From: CAYOLL01 sp964404765 [NCBI: uncultured Gemmatimonadota bacterium]
GTDB lineage: Bacteria; 4572-55
Assembly: GCA_964404765.1 (NCBI GenBank)
Contig: CAYOLL010000012.1
Location: 6,115 to 63,447, forward strand
Length of the DNA: 57,333 bases
Reading direction: 5' to 3'
Below the pieces are notes generated by a model, which did not search any database, was not told the DNA's origin, and saw only the letters and a list, made by a program, of their open reading frames with translations. Made by a program: the position numbers and the translations under genes. This document shows, piece after piece, positions 26,888 through 35,994 of the stretch (positions are counted from its first letter, which is position 1; every line of letters begins with the position of its first letter).

Positions 26888-29791
26888 ATGTATAGCTTTG
26901 TCGCGTTTGATCTGGAAACAACCGGCCGTAATCCGGCTGAGAACCGCATTATCGAAATTGGCGCCGTTAAAGTCATTGACGGCCGGATTGTGGAAGAATT
27001 TGACCGGCTGGTGGATCCGCAAACCTCCATCCCGTATCAGATTACCCAATTAACCGGCATCAGCAAGGCCGATGTGGCCGGCGCCGAATTAATCGACGAG
27101 GTGCTGCCCGAATTTTTAGATTTTATCGGCGACTTGCCGCTGGTGGCCCATAATGCCCCGTTTGATGTCGGATTTTTGGAACAGGTCATCAAGCGTTCCC
27201 CGCATTCGCGCCCGCTGAAAAACAAAGTCTACGATACTTTTGAATTGTCCAAAATTGTGTTGCCGCGCGCCCGTTATCACCGACTTTCGGCCTTGCTGGC
27301 CTGCTGTAACTTAAATCTGGAAGACGCACATCAGGCTTTTGACGACGCGCGCGGGGCGGCGCAGCTTTTCCTGGCTCTGTTGGAAGGCCTGGAAAGCTTT
27401 GATTTGCCCATGTTGGAGGACATCGAACGGCTGGTGCAATATATGGACTGGCCGTATGAAGACCTCCTGCCGACCATTAAAGCCAACGTCGTCAAACGGG
27501 CGTTGGAGCGCAAGATCGGTCAGCGCGGCTATAACAAGGAGCACTTGATCGAAGCCGGCAATGTGATCGGTCAGGGCAGTTGCCTCCCGCCCGAAACCCA
27601 CAAACCCATTACATCGGAACTCGTTGCCCCGGCGCTGAACCGGTTGAGCGAGGTGATGTCCGGCTACGAAGACCGTCCGCAGCAGCGGCAGATGTGCATG
27701 GCCGTGGGCGCAGCCTATGCCCGCAACAACTTTGCCGTCATCGAAGCCGGTACCGGCACCGGCAAATCCATCGCCTACCTGATTCCTGCGGTTTTGAACA
27801 GCATCCAAAACGGGGAACGCACGGTCATTTCCACCAACACCAAAAATCTGCAAGAACAGCTTTTTTATCACGATATTCCGCTTTTGATCGACCCGCTTGG
27901 GCTCAAATTCAAAGCCGTGTTGTTGAAAGGCCGCAGCAACTATATCTGCCCGCGCCGTTTTCAAGACGTGCTGAATAACCCCGACGTGGAATTGACGCCG
28001 GAAGAGCGCATCCACATCCTGCCCCTGGTGCCCTGGATCAAGCAGACCGAAAGCGGCGACATTGCCGAATGCAACGGCTATAAAAGTCAAAACAGCCCGT
28101 CACTATGGAATAAAATTAGCGCTGATCAAGGCAATTGCACCGGTCAGGAATGCGCCCGTTTTCAGGAAAACGGCTGCTTTTTGCACCGCGTCCGGCGGCA
28201 GGCGCAGGATGCCCATTTGCTGGTGGTCAACCACTCGCTGCTGTTCTCCGATGTGCAGGCCGAGAATCAAATTATCGGATTTTATGACCGGCTGGTGATT
28301 GACGAGGCCCATAATCTGGAACGTGTGGCAACCGAATATCTTGGACAAACCTTGTCGGTGTGGCTATTTCGTGCCGTTACCCATCGCCTGTTTCACCGCT
28401 CGAATCAGGGCGAAACCGGGCATTTATTGAAGATGCGCCAACTCATCGGCGTTTCGCAAACGGACTTGGCCTGGAAAGGCCGGGTGCAGGATCAAATCAC
28501 CGGCTTGATGGCTGAGGCTCAGAATCTGTGGGAACGCGTGCATCAATACTTTAAATACCTGACCGATTATATCCGGCAGCTCAGCGCCAACAAGCCCTTT
28601 ACCGACGCGCCAAAAATACGGTTAAAACCGGGCGACCGCGCTTATTTTGATCTGACGGACATGACCGCCGATCTTAAACTTAGCACGGATGCCGTGCGAC
28701 GCTTGATCGTATCACTCAAAACAACACTGGAAGATGCCGATGGTTCACGGGTGCCCGGCTATGAAAGCATCAAACAGGAGCTTAGCGGTCGGCTAATTGA
28801 CGCACAAGCTGTAATGGACACGATCGACTTTTTTCTGACCCCGAATCATGAAACGCAAGTATATTGGCTGGAAGGCCCGAAGCGCTGGGAATCCTACGAT
28901 ACCCGCTGGCGGAGCGCCCCGCTGGAAGTGGCAACCCTGCTTAAAGATCAGCTTTACACCGGCAAAAAGACGGTCATCTTTGCTTCGGCCACGCTGACGG
29001 TTGGCGACTCGTTTGCGTTTTTTAATTCACGGAATGGTGTTTCGCTTTTGCCGGCCGAGCGTGTCATAGCGCGTCAGGTTGGCTCGCCGTTCAACTATGA
29101 TCAGCAGGTTTTAATCGTTGCGGCCTCCTATCTGCCCGATCCCAAAAGCACCCAATTTACCGAAGCAGTGGCCAACATGCTAAAGAGCGCCTGCTTTCTG
29201 ACCCGGCGCGGGACGCTGGTTTTATTTACCGCTTATGGTATGATGAACAAGACCTATCAGTTGGTGCGCGACGACTTTGAAACCCACCAATTGATGCTGA
29301 TGGCCCAGGGCCAGGACGGCTCGCGTTCCAATCTGCTGAATCGCTTTAAAGATGAGCGGGCTTCCGTTTTGTTCGGCACGGACAGTTTTTGGGAAGGCGT
29401 GGATGTGCCGGGCGATTCACTGGAAATTCTGGCGGTGGTCAAGCTGCCCTTTTTAGTGCCGGACGAGCCGTTGGTCGAAGCGCAGTTGGAGGCGTTGGTC
29501 AAGCGCGGCATCAACTCGTTTGAGCATTATATGCTGCCCAAAGCCGTGCTCAAATTCCGACAGGGCTTTGGCCGCCTGATCCGGCGCAAAGACGACATTG
29601 GCGTGATGATCGTCGCCGATCCGCGGGTTGTGCATACCCGCTATGGTGAGGTTTTTATGAAATCGCTGCCGACCGGCTATCGCAATGCGCGCAATGAGCA
29701 GGAACTGTTGACGCTGATTCGGGACTTTTTCCAAGCGAAATCGGCAGACCAAAAAAAATCAGGACTCGCCACAAAGGCTCAAAAGCACTAA
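26888..29791 (+). CDS. dinG: DinG-type helicase with N-terminal DEDD exonuclease domain
   Basis: 967 aa. Residues 1 to about 175 are a DnaQ-like 3'-5' exonuclease (FDLETTG with Asp8/Glu10, AHNAPFDVGFL, HQAFDDARG). The remainder is an XPD/DinG-like SF2 helicase with Walker A IEAGTGTGKSIAYLIP (about 285), DEAHNLE (about 472) and SFWEGVDVPGDSLEI. Four cysteines (NYICPRR, GNCTGQEC, NGCF) are placed for the [4Fe-4S] cluster of XPD-family helicases. The domain order is that of Firmicutes-type DinG. The start 26888 fits the exonuclease fold; 26861 is in frame. It probably acts in DNA repair and R-loop or fork processing. Confidence 0.94.
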   Translation: MYSFVAFDLETTGRNPAENRIIEIGAVKVIDGRIVEEFDRLVDPQTSIPYQITQLTGISKADVAGAELIDEVLPEFLDFIGDLPLVAHNAPFDVGFLEQVIKRSPHSRPLKNKVYDTFELSKIVLPRARYHRLSALLACCNLNLEDAHQAFDDARGAAQLFLALLEGLESFDLPMLEDIERLVQYMDWPYEDLLPTIKANVVKRALERKIGQRGYNKEHLIEAGNVIGQGSCLPPETHKPITSELVAPALNRLSEVMSGYEDRPQQRQMCMAVGAAYARNNFAVIEAGTGTGKSIAYLIPAVLNSIQNGERTVISTNTKNLQEQLFYHDIPLLIDPLGLKFKAVLLKGRSNYICPRRFQDVLNNPDVELTPEERIHILPLVPWIKQTESGDIAECNGYKSQNSPSLWNKISADQGNCTGQECARFQENGCFLHRVRRQAQDAHLLVVNHSLLFSDVQAENQIIGFYDRLVIDEAHNLERVATEYLGQTLSVWLFRAVTHRLFHRSNQGETGHLLKMRQLIGVSQTDLAWKGRVQDQITGLMAEAQNLWERVHQYFKYLTDYIRQLSANKPFTDAPKIRLKPGDRAYFDLTDMTADLKLSTDAVRRLIVSLKTTLEDADGSRVPGYESIKQELSGRLIDAQAVMDTIDFFLTPNHETQVYWLEGPKRWESYDTRWRSAPLEVATLLKDQLYTGKKTVIFASATLTVGDSFAFFNSRNGVSLLPAERVIARQVGSPFNYDQQVLIVAASYLPDPKSTQFTEAVANMLKSACFLTRRGTLVLFTAYGMMNKTYQLVRDDFETHQLMLMAQGQDGSRSNLLNRFKDERASVLFGTDSFWEGVDVPGDSLEILAVVKLPFLVPDEPLVEAQLEALVKRGINSFEHYMLPKAVLKFRQGFGRLIRRKDDIGVMIVADPRVVHTRYGEVFMKSLPTGYRNARNEQELLTLIRDFFQAKSADQKKSGLATKAQKH

Positions 29792-30001
29792 GTTTCACGA
29801 AATTGAAAATGCGCCGATTATGCGCGACAATATGGTAAATCTAAGCGAGACTCTATTTTTATCCAGTGCATCCTGTTCATCCATGTAAATAGTAAATGAA
29901 CAGTTATGCCAGGCCGGTGTAGCCTATTTTGTTTCTGTATTTTATGATTCTTAGCGTCTTTGGGCCTTTGTGGCTAATGGGTAAACAAGAAGGAGTGTAT
30001 A

Positions 30002-30325
30002 ATGGGTAAACCGGTCAAAGTCACCATGGAAAATCTGGAAAGAGAAGCCAAAAAAGCGGCAGCGGCCATCCTCGACTTTAGCTCGATCGGCTGCAGTCCC
30101 TGTAAGAAGTATGAGCCTATTTTTGATGAATTAGCCGGCGAATATGACGGACGCGCCTTTGTCGGCAAAGTGGATATCAGCACCCAACCCGCTGTGGCCC
30201 AGGCTTTTGGCGTGATGAGCGTGCCGACTATTCTGTTTCTGAAAAATGGAGAGATTAGTGAGCGTATTGTCGGAGTCGTTCCCAAAAAACAACTAACGGA
30301 TAAGTTAGACAAACTGCTGATTTAA
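30002..30325 (+). CDS. Thioredoxin-like protein with CSPC active site
   Basis: 107 aa, normal thioredoxin length. The redox motif is CSPC (Cys31-Cys34, in GCSPCKKYEP) instead of WCGPC. The cis-Pro motif SVPTILFLKNGE is intact. GAAGGAG sits 8 nt upstream. It probably reduces disulfides in the cytosol; the Trp-to-Gly and Gly-to-Ser changes should alter redox potential or partner choice. purK follows after 9 nt. Together with bshA/bshB1 elsewhere in the window it suggests a bacillithiol plus thioredoxin redox system. Confidence 0.92.
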   Translation: MGKPVKVTMENLEREAKKAAAAILDFSSIGCSPCKKYEPIFDELAGEYDGRAFVGKVDISTQPAVAQAFGVMSVPTILFLKNGEISERIVGVVPKKQLTDKLDKLLI

Positions 30326-30334
30326 GTGAACTGC

Positions 30335-31507
30335 ATGACATCTGCTATTACGCATACAACATGGCCATATCCGCTTAGCCGCATAGGAATTATTGGTGGC
30401 GGCCAATTGGCGCGAATGATGGCCCTGGCCGGTCAGCGGCTTGGTTTTCGGATCAACATCCTGGAAGCCACCGCCGATTGCCCGGCGGCGCCTGTAGCGC
30501 ATCATCTGATCATCGGCAGCCTGACCGACGCGGAAAAAATTAATGCCTTAGCCGACTGCAGCGACGTGCTCACCTACGACATCGAGCATATCAACACGGA
30601 TGCGCTGCTTGTTTTACAAGCGCTTGGTCATCGCATTCACCCGTCGCCGCAAGTGCTGGCGGTTATTCAGGACAAGTTGCGCCAAAAACACATATTGGCC
30701 GCGCACGGTTTGCCGTTGGCGAGCTTTGAAGCTGTAGACGGAAATCTGGAAGAAGTTGTCGGGCGGTTGGGTTACCCGCTGGTGCAGAAAGCGCGTCGCG
30801 GCGGCTACGATGGGCGTGGCGTGGCGGTCTTGCACAGCAGGGCTGATGCCGCTAAAGCCTTGCAAGTCGCATCCTATGCCGAGGCTTATGTCGATTTTGA
30901 AAAAGAATTGGCGGTGATGGTAGCTCGTAATGTAAGCGGCCAAACCGCCGTCTATCCGGTTGTGGAAATGGCTTTTGATACCCGCGCCAATATCTGTGAT
31001 CGTGTAATTGCGCCGGCCCGAATTTCGGCGTCAATAGCCGAACAGGCCCAGGCCATTGCCAAAAGCGCGGTCGAAGCGCTGGAGGGCGTGGGTATTTTTG
31101 GCGTGGAACTGTTTTTGACGCGGGAACAACGAATCCTGATTAACGAAATTGCGCCGCGGCCACATAATTCCGGTCACTACACCATCGAAGCCTGCGTGAC
31201 GAGCCAGTTTGAGCAGCACTTGCGGGCTATTACCGATTTGCCATTGGGATCGACCGCGCAACTGCAACCGGCGGTAATGATCAACTTATTGGGTGAACCG
31301 GGCCAGGCCGGGCCACCCGCTGTGGAAAATCTGGCCAAAGCGTTAGCCGTGCCCGGCTTGTCCTTTCATCTATACGGCAAAGCGGAAACACGGCCCTTCC
31401 GCAAAATGGGTCACCTCACCATCCTGCACCCGAACATCGAAACCGCGTTAACTCACGCCGACGCGGTGCAGTCCTATCTAAAAATAACTTCCCGTTTGTT
31501 AGCCTGA
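30335..31507 (+). CDS. purK: 5-(carboxyamino)imidazole ribonucleotide synthase
   Basis: 390 aa ATP-grasp enzyme converting AIR, ATP and bicarbonate to N5-CAIR in purine synthesis. Seen are the N-terminal GIIGGGQLARMMALAGQRLG, the ATP-grasp core PLVQKARRGGYDGRGVAV and FEKELAVMVARN, and the metal/ATP site NEIAPRPHNSGHYTIEACVT. The ATG at 30335 is preferred over the GTG at 30326. purE is not adjacent. Confidence 0.95.
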   Translation: MTSAITHTTWPYPLSRIGIIGGGQLARMMALAGQRLGFRINILEATADCPAAPVAHHLIIGSLTDAEKINALADCSDVLTYDIEHINTDALLVLQALGHRIHPSPQVLAVIQDKLRQKHILAAHGLPLASFEAVDGNLEEVVGRLGYPLVQKARRGGYDGRGVAVLHSRADAAKALQVASYAEAYVDFEKELAVMVARNVSGQTAVYPVVEMAFDTRANICDRVIAPARISASIAEQAQAIAKSAVEALEGVGIFGVELFLTREQRILINEIAPRPHNSGHYTIEACVTSQFEQHLRAITDLPLGSTAQLQPAVMINLLGEPGQAGPPAVENLAKALAVPGLSFHLYGKAETRPFRKMGHLTILHPNIETALTHADAVQSYLKITSRLLA

Positions 31508-31569
31508 CAATCAATAAAGCAGTTCTATTTAATTAATGTTCTGAGAATCCAACCATGAGGAGTCGTATT

Positions 31570-32196
31570 ATGAAAAAGAGTTTCATTTTTATGTTGACGT
31601 TATCTATCCTGATTTTGGCTTCAGGTTGTTCCGACGATAACGGAGATGATGTCAAAGCCGGGCAAGTTCAGGTTCGACTGCTGGATTTGTCTTCGCGGCG
31701 AGTTACGGCGTCTGCTACGTCGGTTATGACTTATGCCGGCGTTGTTGTGGCCATTCAGCGGATTGAAATCAAGGGCGATAACGGCCTGGAAATTTTGCAT
31801 GACTATAGCGCCTCGCCGCGGGCGATTGATTTAGTTACCCTTGGCGATGCGGGTCTGACGCTGTTTAATGATGACAGTGTGGCGGTCAGAACATACAAAG
31901 AAGTTCGGTTGATTCTCAGTGCGCCGGAAGAAGGCCAGGGCGCGCCGACAAACCCCGCCTCGTATGTGACGCTTCCTGGCGATAGCGTCCGATATGCGCT
32001 TTTTGTGCCCAGCGGCGCGCAGACCGGGTTAAAGATCAATTTGCAACCGAATTTGATTATCCAGCCCGGTAAAGAGTTTGAAATCAAGCTGGATTTTAAT
32101 TCGGAAAATTCGATCCATAAAACCGGCGGGAATAATGGTCGTTATATTGTCCAACCCACTGCCATTATGGCAACGGTGGAGGAATTGGGCGGTTGA
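31570..32196 (+). CDS. DUF4382 lipoprotein
   Basis: 208 aa. A signal sequence ends in a lipobox (ILASGC). The body (GQVQVRLLDL, TYAGVVVAIQRIEIKGDNG, VAVRTYKEVRLILSAPE, GLKINLQPNLIIQPGKEFEI, LDFN) matches DUF4382, an all-beta domain of FCB and gammaproteobacterial surface lipoproteins of unknown function. GAGGAG 7 nt before the ATG fixes the start. A convergent DUF4412 gene follows. Confidence 0.88.
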   Translation: MKKSFIFMLTLSILILASGCSDDNGDDVKAGQVQVRLLDLSSRRVTASATSVMTYAGVVVAIQRIEIKGDNGLEILHDYSASPRAIDLVTLGDAGLTLFNDDSVAVRTYKEVRLILSAPEEGQGAPTNPASYVTLPGDSVRYALFVPSGAQTGLKINLQPNLIIQPGKEFEIKLDFNSENSIHKTGGNNGRYIVQPTAIMATVEELGG

Positions 32197-32234
32197 TACT
32201 CTTTCCGCAAGATAGCGCACAGCTATCATGTTAA

Positions 32235-32266
32235 GAACCTTGCGAAGCTTGCGAACTTCGCAAGGT
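32235..32266. repeat. Compact AACCTTGCGAAG inverted repeat between convergent genes
   Basis: AACCTTGCGAAG and CTTCGCAAGGTT (12-bp arms) enclose an 8-nt loop. It belongs to the same family as 11-190, 33360-33420 and 54674-54755. It could act as a weak bidirectional stem-loop for the convergent DUF4382 and DUF4412 genes. Confidence 0.8.
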
Positions 32267-32299
32267 TTGGTTTTACTGGAACGGAGCAAGCGCGTCAAC

Positions 32300-33178
32300 T
32301 TATTTAGGCATCCCGGCCATAAAATCCGTCTTTTTGTAACTGGCCGGCGGTTGAAAATCTGACTCATTCAGCGCTTTCTTATCGACTTTGGTGATTTCCA
32401 TTTCCTCAGTAACCTTGCCATCCGCGTAATGGATGGTTTTCATGGGCACACCCTTAATTTCAGTCAAAGCGGTGTATTGCAAATCCTGCGGTTCGTGGCC
32501 AAATTGCTTGGCCATACTGCGCATGGTCTTTTCCATCTCGGCAAATTGTTGATAAACATCGGCAAATTCCGGCGAAATCCATAATTCCGTCTTTTCCTTG
32601 CCGCTTGTGGCAATCCATTCCTCGCACTTATAGCCGGCGACCATCATTGTCTTGCCTGTCTTTTTGACATCCGGTTTGGCGGTCGGAGCGGGCTTGGGCT
32701 TTGCCTGGTTTTGAAATTCTTTGGGAATATTGGCCATAACGCTTTGCATCATTTTTTCCAATTCGGCCTTTGTTATTTCGGTGTACGTCTTTTTTGGATG
32801 CTCAACCAGCGTTATTTTTTCTTGCTTAATAATGGCCTCAGGATTATCCTTATCGGTGTCGACAACTTTGACCATGCCGCTTTTCAGATAAATGTTCATC
32901 GTGCTGACTTCTTTTTCCGGTTGTTGGGCGGCATCTTTTGCGCCGGGCATGCTTTTTTGAATCATTGCGCGCTGCTCCGGGGTCAGGTTTGCCATTTGGC
33001 CCTCCATCATTTTCATGGCGTCCTGCATCTGGGCTTGTTGGGCCTGATCCATGCCGGGAATGGCCGAACCGCTGTGCCGGGTTGTCTGCATTGTCAAAAT
33101 GCCTTCAAAAGCATGAGCCTGAGCGGCAACCGACAGTAACAACGCCGTTAAAATCAGGCGCAGGGTTTGAATCTTCAT
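32300..33178 (-). CDS. DUF4412 domain protein, exported
   Basis: 292 aa. A signal peptide (LRLILTALLLSVAAQAHA) precedes FEGILTMQTTRHSG. Residues about 40-75 form a Met/Gln-rich helical segment. The central region (MNIYLKSGMVKVV, EHPKKTYTEITKAELEKMMQ) and the downstream YKCEEWIATSGKEKTELWIS and GVPMKTIHYADGKVTEEMEI match DUF4412, a periplasmic beta-sheet domain of unknown role. AAAGGAA upstream supports 33178 as start rather than 33238. Confidence 0.85.
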   Translation of the reverse strand: MKIQTLRLILTALLLSVAAQAHAFEGILTMQTTRHSGSAIPGMDQAQQAQMQDAMKMMEGQMANLTPEQRAMIQKSMPGAKDAAQQPEKEVSTMNIYLKSGMVKVVDTDKDNPEAIIKQEKITLVEHPKKTYTEITKAELEKMMQSVMANIPKEFQNQAKPKPAPTAKPDVKKTGKTMMVAGYKCEEWIATSGKEKTELWISPEFADVYQQFAEMEKTMRSMAKQFGHEPQDLQYTALTEIKGVPMKTIHYADGKVTEEMEITKVDKKALNESDFQPPASYKKTDFMAGMPK

Positions 33179-33332
33179 AAATAAGTTCCTTTCCTTGAAA
33201 AAGGGTTTTATAATGCAGGTTTTCCAACGCGTACTCACGCCTGGGTCACCTGAGAGTAAAGTTGCGAAGACTCATTAAGATTCTCTTTTTTCAACAAAAG
33301 TCAATACCATCTTAATTTGGCAGCGTAACCAT

Positions 33333-33441
33333 AATTGCTCAAAAAGTAGCTGCGGATCAAACCTTGCGAAGGCTTTGGTGCACAATGCCACAAGTTTTGC
33401 GGTGAAGCCTTCGCAAGGTTGCCCACAGTTTTTGAGCAATT
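33333..33441. repeat. 109-bp nested palindrome
   Basis: Outer arms AATTGCTCAAAAA (33333-33345) and TTTTTGAGCAATT (33429-33441) are perfect 13-bp inverses. Inside are perfect 16-bp arms AACCTTGCGAAGGCTT (33360-33375) and AAGCCTTCGCAAGGTT (33405-33420). It lies in the 450-bp gap between the divergent DUF4412 and biotin carboxylase genes. Nothing else is recognised in that gap. Confidence 0.85.
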
Positions 33442-33628
33442 ACACGTAACCCACTGCAGCAGAACGAAGAGCATAATCCTGGTTATAAAAATCATTAACA
33501 GAAATAGTTTTTTGTGTTTTAGCACCCTATTTTCGCGTATTTTAATCGGCCTTCTGCTTCACAAAAAATTTGATTTGTAATGCGAATTTTTTTGTCTGTC
33601 TGGCAGATATAATTAAAGAGGAGTTCTG

Positions 33629-35131
33629 ATGTTCAAAAAAATTTTGATCGCCAATCGGGGTGAAATCGCAGTGCGAGTGATGCAAGCCTGTCAGGAAATG
33701 GGTATTCAAACTGTGGCGGTATACTCAGAAGCGGATAACTTTAGTCTGCATGTGCAGCGGGCAGACGAGGCCTATTGCATTGGCCCGGCGCCGGCGTTAG
33801 AGAGCTATCTCAATCATGAAGCCATTATTCGAGTTGCCAGGCAGTGTCAGGCCGAGGCGATTCATCCCGGCTATGGTTTTTTGTCGGAGAATGCAGATTT
33901 TTGCCAGGCCTGCTTAGATGCGGGTCTGGTTTTCATCGGCCCATCACCGGAGTCAATCCGTCAGATGGGCAATAAGCGCTCGGCCAAGGCTTTGATGGAA
34001 GCTGCCGGTGTGCCGGTCGTGCCGGGCTATTATGGGCAGGATCAAAGCGCAGCAATGTTTATTGAAACTGCCAATGCCATTGGCTATCCGGTGTTGATCA
34101 AAGCTGCCGCCGGCGGTGGCGGCAAGGGCATGCGCATCGTGCGGCAGGAGGCTGAAATGCCCGCAGCGATTGACGGGGCCAAACGTGAGGCTAAATCGGC
34201 TTTTAAAGATGATACGGTGTTTATTGAAAAATACATTCAAAACCCGCGGCACATCGAATTTCAAGTTCTGGCCGACAGTTTTGGTCATACTCTGCATCTA
34301 CATGAACGAGAATGTTCTATTCAGCGCCGTCATCAAAAAGTGCTGGAAGAAGCGCCTTCGACTGTTCTAACGCAGGAGCTGCGCCGCAAGATGGGTGAAA
34401 TTGCCGTGCGCGCCGCCAAAGCCGTCAACTATACTAACGCAGGGACTATTGAATTTATTTTTGACGACCAGACGCATTCTTACTATTTTTTGGAAATGAA
34501 TACGCGGTTGCAAGTTGAGCACAGTGTAACGGAAATGACCACCGGTCTTGATCTGGTACACTGGCAGATTCGCATTGCCGCCGGCCAAAGATTACCCTAC
34601 GCCCAAGCCGTTATCCCGCAGCATGGTCATTCCATCGAGGTGCGGATTTATGCAGAAGACCCGGCTAACAACTTTCTGCCCCAAACCGGCATTATTCAAG
34701 TGCTGGAGCCGCCGGATGGCCCGCATATTCGCAATGATTTAGGCATTCATGCTAACAGTGAAATCAGTGTGTATTATGACCCGTTGCTGGCCAAATTGAC
34801 GGTCTATGCCACGACGCGTCTTGACGCGATTCGCCGCCTTAGTTGGGCTTTAAGCAACTATTCAATTCTTGGTTTGCGCCATAACATGAATTTTTTGCGG
34901 GATGTGCTGGTTCATCCGATCTTTCTGGAAGGGCGGGCAACAACGCATTTTATTGAACAGCACATGGCCGATTGGCACGAAAGTCAGTCGGAAATTTCCG
35001 ACGAAGTTCTTATCTGCGCGGCGGCTATAGAATTGCAACAACGGGAATCTGCTTTGCCGTATCATATTGACACGGCTAAAGATAGCGATTTTTATAGTCC
35101 GTGGCAAAAGAATGGTGGCTGGCGGAATTAA
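33629..35131 (+). CDS. accC: Biotin carboxylase subunit of an acyl-CoA carboxylase
   Basis: 500 aa ATP-grasp enzyme that carboxylates biotin on a partner carrier. The N-terminus ILIANRGEIAVRVMQACQEM, the ATP loop AAAGGGGKGMRIV, ERECSIQRRHQKVLEEAPS and the catalytic EMNTRLQVEHSVTEM are all present. There is no C-terminal biotinyl domain. Because the C-terminus (FLRDVLVHPIFLEGRATTHF) resembles propionyl- and methylcrotonyl-CoA carboxylase alpha chains, acetyl-CoA may not be the substrate. AAAGAGGAG precedes the ATG. No carboxyltransferase or BCCP gene is nearby. Confidence 0.9.
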   Translation: MFKKILIANRGEIAVRVMQACQEMGIQTVAVYSEADNFSLHVQRADEAYCIGPAPALESYLNHEAIIRVARQCQAEAIHPGYGFLSENADFCQACLDAGLVFIGPSPESIRQMGNKRSAKALMEAAGVPVVPGYYGQDQSAAMFIETANAIGYPVLIKAAAGGGGKGMRIVRQEAEMPAAIDGAKREAKSAFKDDTVFIEKYIQNPRHIEFQVLADSFGHTLHLHERECSIQRRHQKVLEEAPSTVLTQELRRKMGEIAVRAAKAVNYTNAGTIEFIFDDQTHSYYFLEMNTRLQVEHSVTEMTTGLDLVHWQIRIAAGQRLPYAQAVIPQHGHSIEVRIYAEDPANNFLPQTGIIQVLEPPDGPHIRNDLGIHANSEISVYYDPLLAKLTVYATTRLDAIRRLSWALSNYSILGLRHNMNFLRDVLVHPIFLEGRATTHFIEQHMADWHESQSEISDEVLICAAAIELQQRESALPYHIDTAKDSDFYSPWQKNGGWRN

Positions 35132-35188
35132 TTGCAAGATAGCAAATGTTTTAGCGGCGGTTTATCAAACATTTCAAAGCGGTTTATT

Positions 35189-35890
35189 ATGATGCGCAAT
35201 CACGGCAAAACAGTTTTTAAAAGACTTGTCCCGACCTGGTTTAGACGGGTGATGGGAACAGTCGTGTTTACTGCACTCATATTAGTTGTTTTTTGTAACA
35301 TCTGGGTTGTGCAAGAGACTGAGCCGCAAGTTTATGATAGTTTGCAGGCGATTCCGGCCAACAATGTGGGCATCATTCTTGGCACCAGCCGCCGGCTTTC
35401 GACGACACATCTCAATCCCTATTTTGACAATCGAATTTTAGCGGCCATTGATTTGTACAAATCCGGCAAGATCAAGCATATTTTGGTCAGTGGCGATAAT
35501 CAGTATCGTTCTTACAATGAACCAATCGAAATGAAAAAAGCGCTCAACGCGCTGGGCTTGCCTGACAGCGTTATGACGTTGGACTATGCCGGCTTTCGCA
35601 CTTTGGATTCAATTGCACGGTCCAAGCTCGTGTTTGGTCAGAATAAAATCACAGTCATTTCCCAAAAATTTCATAACTATCGGGCTATTTTCATCTGCAA
35701 TTTTTATGGGATTGACGCTGTGGCCTACTGTGCTCAGGACGTAACGGCCGACCAATCTTCCGGGGTTTTCAAAGTGTATGCGCGGGAAATATTGGCGCGG
35801 GTGCGGGCGGTACTGGATCTGTATTTTATCAATACGCAGCCAAAGTTTTTGGGCGAGCCGATTGAAATTGAAGTAGATGGCGCAGGTTGA
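35189..35890 (+). CDS. SanA/YdcF (DUF218) family membrane protein
   Basis: 233 aa. One N-terminal transmembrane segment (GTVVFTALILVVFCNIWVV) anchors a DUF218 domain: NVGIILGTSRRLSTTHLNPY, FDNRILAAIDLYKSGKIKHI, LVSGDN, ITVISQKFHNYRAIFI. The closest resemblance is to SanA, implicated in envelope barrier function. It starts 57 nt after the carboxylase stop without a strong ribosome site; ATG codons at 35189 and 35192 are both possible. Confidence 0.87.
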   Translation: MMRNHGKTVFKRLVPTWFRRVMGTVVFTALILVVFCNIWVVQETEPQVYDSLQAIPANNVGIILGTSRRLSTTHLNPYFDNRILAAIDLYKSGKIKHILVSGDNQYRSYNEPIEMKKALNALGLPDSVMTLDYAGFRTLDSIARSKLVFGQNKITVISQKFHNYRAIFICNFYGIDAVAYCAQDVTADQSSGVFKVYAREILARVRAVLDLYFINTQPKFLGEPIEIEVDGAG

Positions 35891-35994
35891 GCCCATCCTT
35901 GCGAAATTTTAAGATTTTTGCAATTCGGAAGTGTAACCTTCGCATGGGTAATCACCGCTTTTTGTTAGCCACCCATCCCAGCAGTTAATAATCG

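Noticed and set aside
30002-30325. CSPC thioredoxin as a degenerate or inactive protein
   Set aside because: Both cysteines and the cis-Pro are intact, so an active redox protein is more likely.
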